This document shows, piece after piece, positions 62,733-64,000 of a DNA stretch of 64,000 bases. Made by a program: the position numbers and the translations under genes. Each line of letters starts with the position of its first letter. Position 1 is the stretch's first letter. The stretch is taken from NCBI GenBank assembly GCA_934129895.1, contig CAKOWY010000006.1:33046-97045 (forward strand), given 5' to 3'. Below the pieces are notes generated by a model that saw nothing but the letters and a program-made list of their open reading frames with translations, was not told where the DNA came from and ran no database searches. Source of the DNA: an uncultured Clostridia bacterium (GTDB lineage Bacteria > Bacillota > Clostridia > TANB77 > CAG-508).

Positions 62733-63506
62733 TTGATTAATAAGGTTGAGATTGCATCAGTCAATACATCACAATTACCTGTTTTAACAAATAAAGAAAA
62801 AGATGAACTATTTATAAAGATTAAACAAGGAGATGAAGAAGCAAGGACAGAATTTATAAAAGGAAATTTAAGATTAGTATTAAGTGTAATTCAAAGATTT
62901 TATGGAAGAGGAGAAAGTGCAGATGATTTATTTCAAATAGGATGTGTTGGATTAATAAAATCAATTGATAATTTTGACTTGAGCCAAGGTGTACAATTTA
63001 GTACTTATGCTGTGCCGATGATAATTGGAGAAGTACGAAGATATTTAAGAGATAATAATAGTATAAGAGTAAGTAGATCTGTAAGAGATTTAGCATATAA
63101 AACAATACAATTCAAAGATAAATTTAATAAGGAAAAAGGAAGAGAACCAACAATTGAAGAAATTTCTAAAGAATTAGAAGTTGGAAGAGAAGAAATTGCA
63201 GCAAGTTTGGATGCAATTCAAGATCCAGTTTCATTACAAGAACCAATATATAATGATGGAAATGAAAGCATTTTTGTAATGGATCAAGTTAAAGATATAA
63301 AAAATAATGATGAAAATTGGGCAGAAATGATGACAATTAATGAAGCTCTAAAAAAATTAAGTAATAAAGAGAAAAATATTATTATGAGAAGATATTTTGA
63401 TGGAAAGACACAGATGGAAATTGCAGAAGAAATAGGAATTTCTCAAGCACAAGTTTCTAGGCTAGAAAAAAATGCACTTGAGCAGATGAAAAGATATTAT
63501 AAATAA
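62733..63506 (+). CDS. sigG: Forespore sigma factor SigG
   Basis: 257 residues, TTG start 7-8 nt after GGGAGG. INKVEIASVNTSQLPVL is the SigG-specific N-terminus; region 2 GNLRLVLSVIQRFYGRGESADDLFQIGCVGLIKSIDNFDLSQGVQFSTYAVPMIIGEVRRYLRDN, region 3 VSRSVRDLAYKT, region 4 GKTQMEIAEEIGISQAQVSRLEKNALEQM. Directs late forespore transcription. spoIIGA-sigE, its usual neighbours, are not present. Confidence 0.95.
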   Translation: MINKVEIASVNTSQLPVLTNKEKDELFIKIKQGDEEARTEFIKGNLRLVLSVIQRFYGRGESADDLFQIGCVGLIKSIDNFDLSQGVQFSTYAVPMIIGEVRRYLRDNNSIRVSRSVRDLAYKTIQFKDKFNKEKGREPTIEEISKELEVGREEIAASLDAIQDPVSLQEPIYNDGNESIFVMDQVKDIKNNDENWAEMMTINEALKKLSNKEKNIIMRRYFDGKTQMEIAEEIGISQAQVSRLEKNALEQMKRYYK

Positions 63507-63511
63507 TTAAC

Positions 63512-63558
63512 AAAAAAATCTTAATTACATATAATGTATGAGTAATTAAGATTTTTTT
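63512..63558 (+). terminator. Terminator after sigG
   Basis: 17-bp stem 63512-63528 / 63542-63558, ending in T7. Confidence 0.9.
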
Positions 63559-63573
63559 GAAAGGAAAATAAGA

Positions 63574-63810
63574 ATGGGAGATAAAGGATTAGATTTTAAA
63601 CATAAAGAAGTTATAAATATTAAAGATGGAAAGAGGTTAGGGTATGTTCAAGACGTATGTGCAGATTTGCAAACTGGTCAGATAACATCTATAATTGTTC
63701 CTGGAAGAACAAATAAATTACTTAATTTGTTTTCATCAAATACAGATATAATAATTCCGTGGAAAGATGTACATTGTATTAGTGATGAACTTATATTAGT
63801 AGAAATATAA
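63574..63810 (+). CDS. YlmC/YmxH-type PRC-barrel protein
   Basis: 78 residues: FKHKEVINIKDGKRLGYVQDVCADLQTGQITSIIVPGR, then IIIPWKDVHCISDELILVEI, the short PRC-barrel of the YlmC/YmxH sporulation-associated family often found after sigG. RBS GAAAGGAAAATAAG. Exact role unknown. Confidence 0.88.
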   Translation: MGDKGLDFKHKEVINIKDGKRLGYVQDVCADLQTGQITSIIVPGRTNKLLNLFSSNTDIIIPWKDVHCISDELILVEI

Positions 63811-63828
63811 AAAAATTTCAAAAACATA

Positions 63829-63857
63829 TTGACATTATTATTGAATGATGTTAATAT
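63829..63857 (+). promoter_or_regulatory. Upstream promoter of a tandem pair at the window end
   Basis: TTGACA (63829-63834), 17-bp spacer, TAATAT (63852-63857). Confidence 0.6.
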
Positions 63858-63933
63858 ATTAAAAGTCTTAACGAGATAAAAAATGAAACAAAAAATACTT
63901 TAAAAAATATTTTAAAAATTTTTAAAAAAAGTA

Positions 63934-63962
63934 TTGACAAAAAACGACAACGGTGTTAAGAT
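63934..63962 (+). promoter_or_regulatory. Downstream promoter of a tandem pair at the window end
   Basis: TTGACA (63934-63939), 17-bp spacer, TAAGAT (63957-63962), preceded by A/T tracts like an UP element. No ORF starts in the remaining ~40 bases. Confidence 0.65.
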
Positions 63963-64000
63963 AGAAAACGTACCAAGCAACAGACAAAATATTTTGAATA

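Noticed and set aside
1..64000. CRISPR array, prophage, insertion sequence or integrase
   Set aside because: No regularly spaced repeats, transposase, integrase or phage structural genes seen on either strand.

Overview
The window is a very A+T-rich, gene-dense chromosomal segment of a spore-forming Clostridia-type Firmicute. Coding sequence uses AGA/AGG almost exclusively for Arg, ribosome binding sites are GGAGG-like, and promoters are of sigma-A type. Sporulation genes are scattered through it: spoIIE, a pdaA-like deacetylase, yqfC, yqfD, sigG and a YlmC/YmxH protein. An agr-type peptide signalling system, a class II AsnRS and GatCAB fit an uncultured gut-type clostridium. The exact taxon cannot be fixed from sequence reading alone.

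Layout. 1-5.6 kb: a cut-off WG-repeat gene, an unknown tail-anchored protein, spoIIE, then a ~530-nt non-coding unit with its own promoter directly upstream of a small OapA-like membrane protein; I read this pair as an OLE RNA locus. 5.7-14.9 kb: GNAT-like protein, M23 peptidase, TIGR01212-type radical SAM protein (minus strand), DnaJ-domain protein, SDR, DUF1836 protein, two rRNA pseudouridine synthases, an S1 protein, a replication-relaxation-like protein and an E2/CAT-fold protein lacking its catalytic His. 14.9-24 kb: tRNA-Arg(TCT), rpe, pgi, acyl-ACP thioesterase, asnS (minus), a DnaA-box cluster, TetR regulator plus acyl-CoA synthetase, a coiled-coil protein and tsaE. 24-32 kb: one 2,679-residue cyclic beta-1,2-glucan synthase (GT84 plus GH94).

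32-43 kb: a G+C-rich single-gene cassette, a MacB-type ABC pump, a second G+C-rich single gene on the minus strand, gatCAB, a third small membrane-protein cassette, htpX-lemA and a 25-residue Asn-rich microprotein. 43-54 kb: murD, prmC, whiA, hemW, a membrane-anchored protein with an HEXXXH motif, an S66 LD-carboxypeptidase, two small charged proteins, rpsB-tsf, exonuclease III and an AI-2E family permease. 54-57 kb: agrB-agrD on the plus strand facing agrC-agrA on the minus strand. 57-64 kb: pdaA-like, yqfC-yqfD, an unknown 403-residue protein where many Firmicutes carry phoH and pgpH, ybeY, a DUF3048 protein, sigG behind an RBS-sequestering hairpin, ylmC-like, and tandem TTGACA promoters that probably drive a strong RNA operon just beyond the window.

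Most notable points: the OLE RNA/OapA pair; an AgrD-like precursor with an unusually long Cys-to-HQP spacing; a DnaA-box cluster away from dnaA; self-contained, compositionally foreign one-gene cassettes; the HEXXXH protein; and the sigG hairpin.
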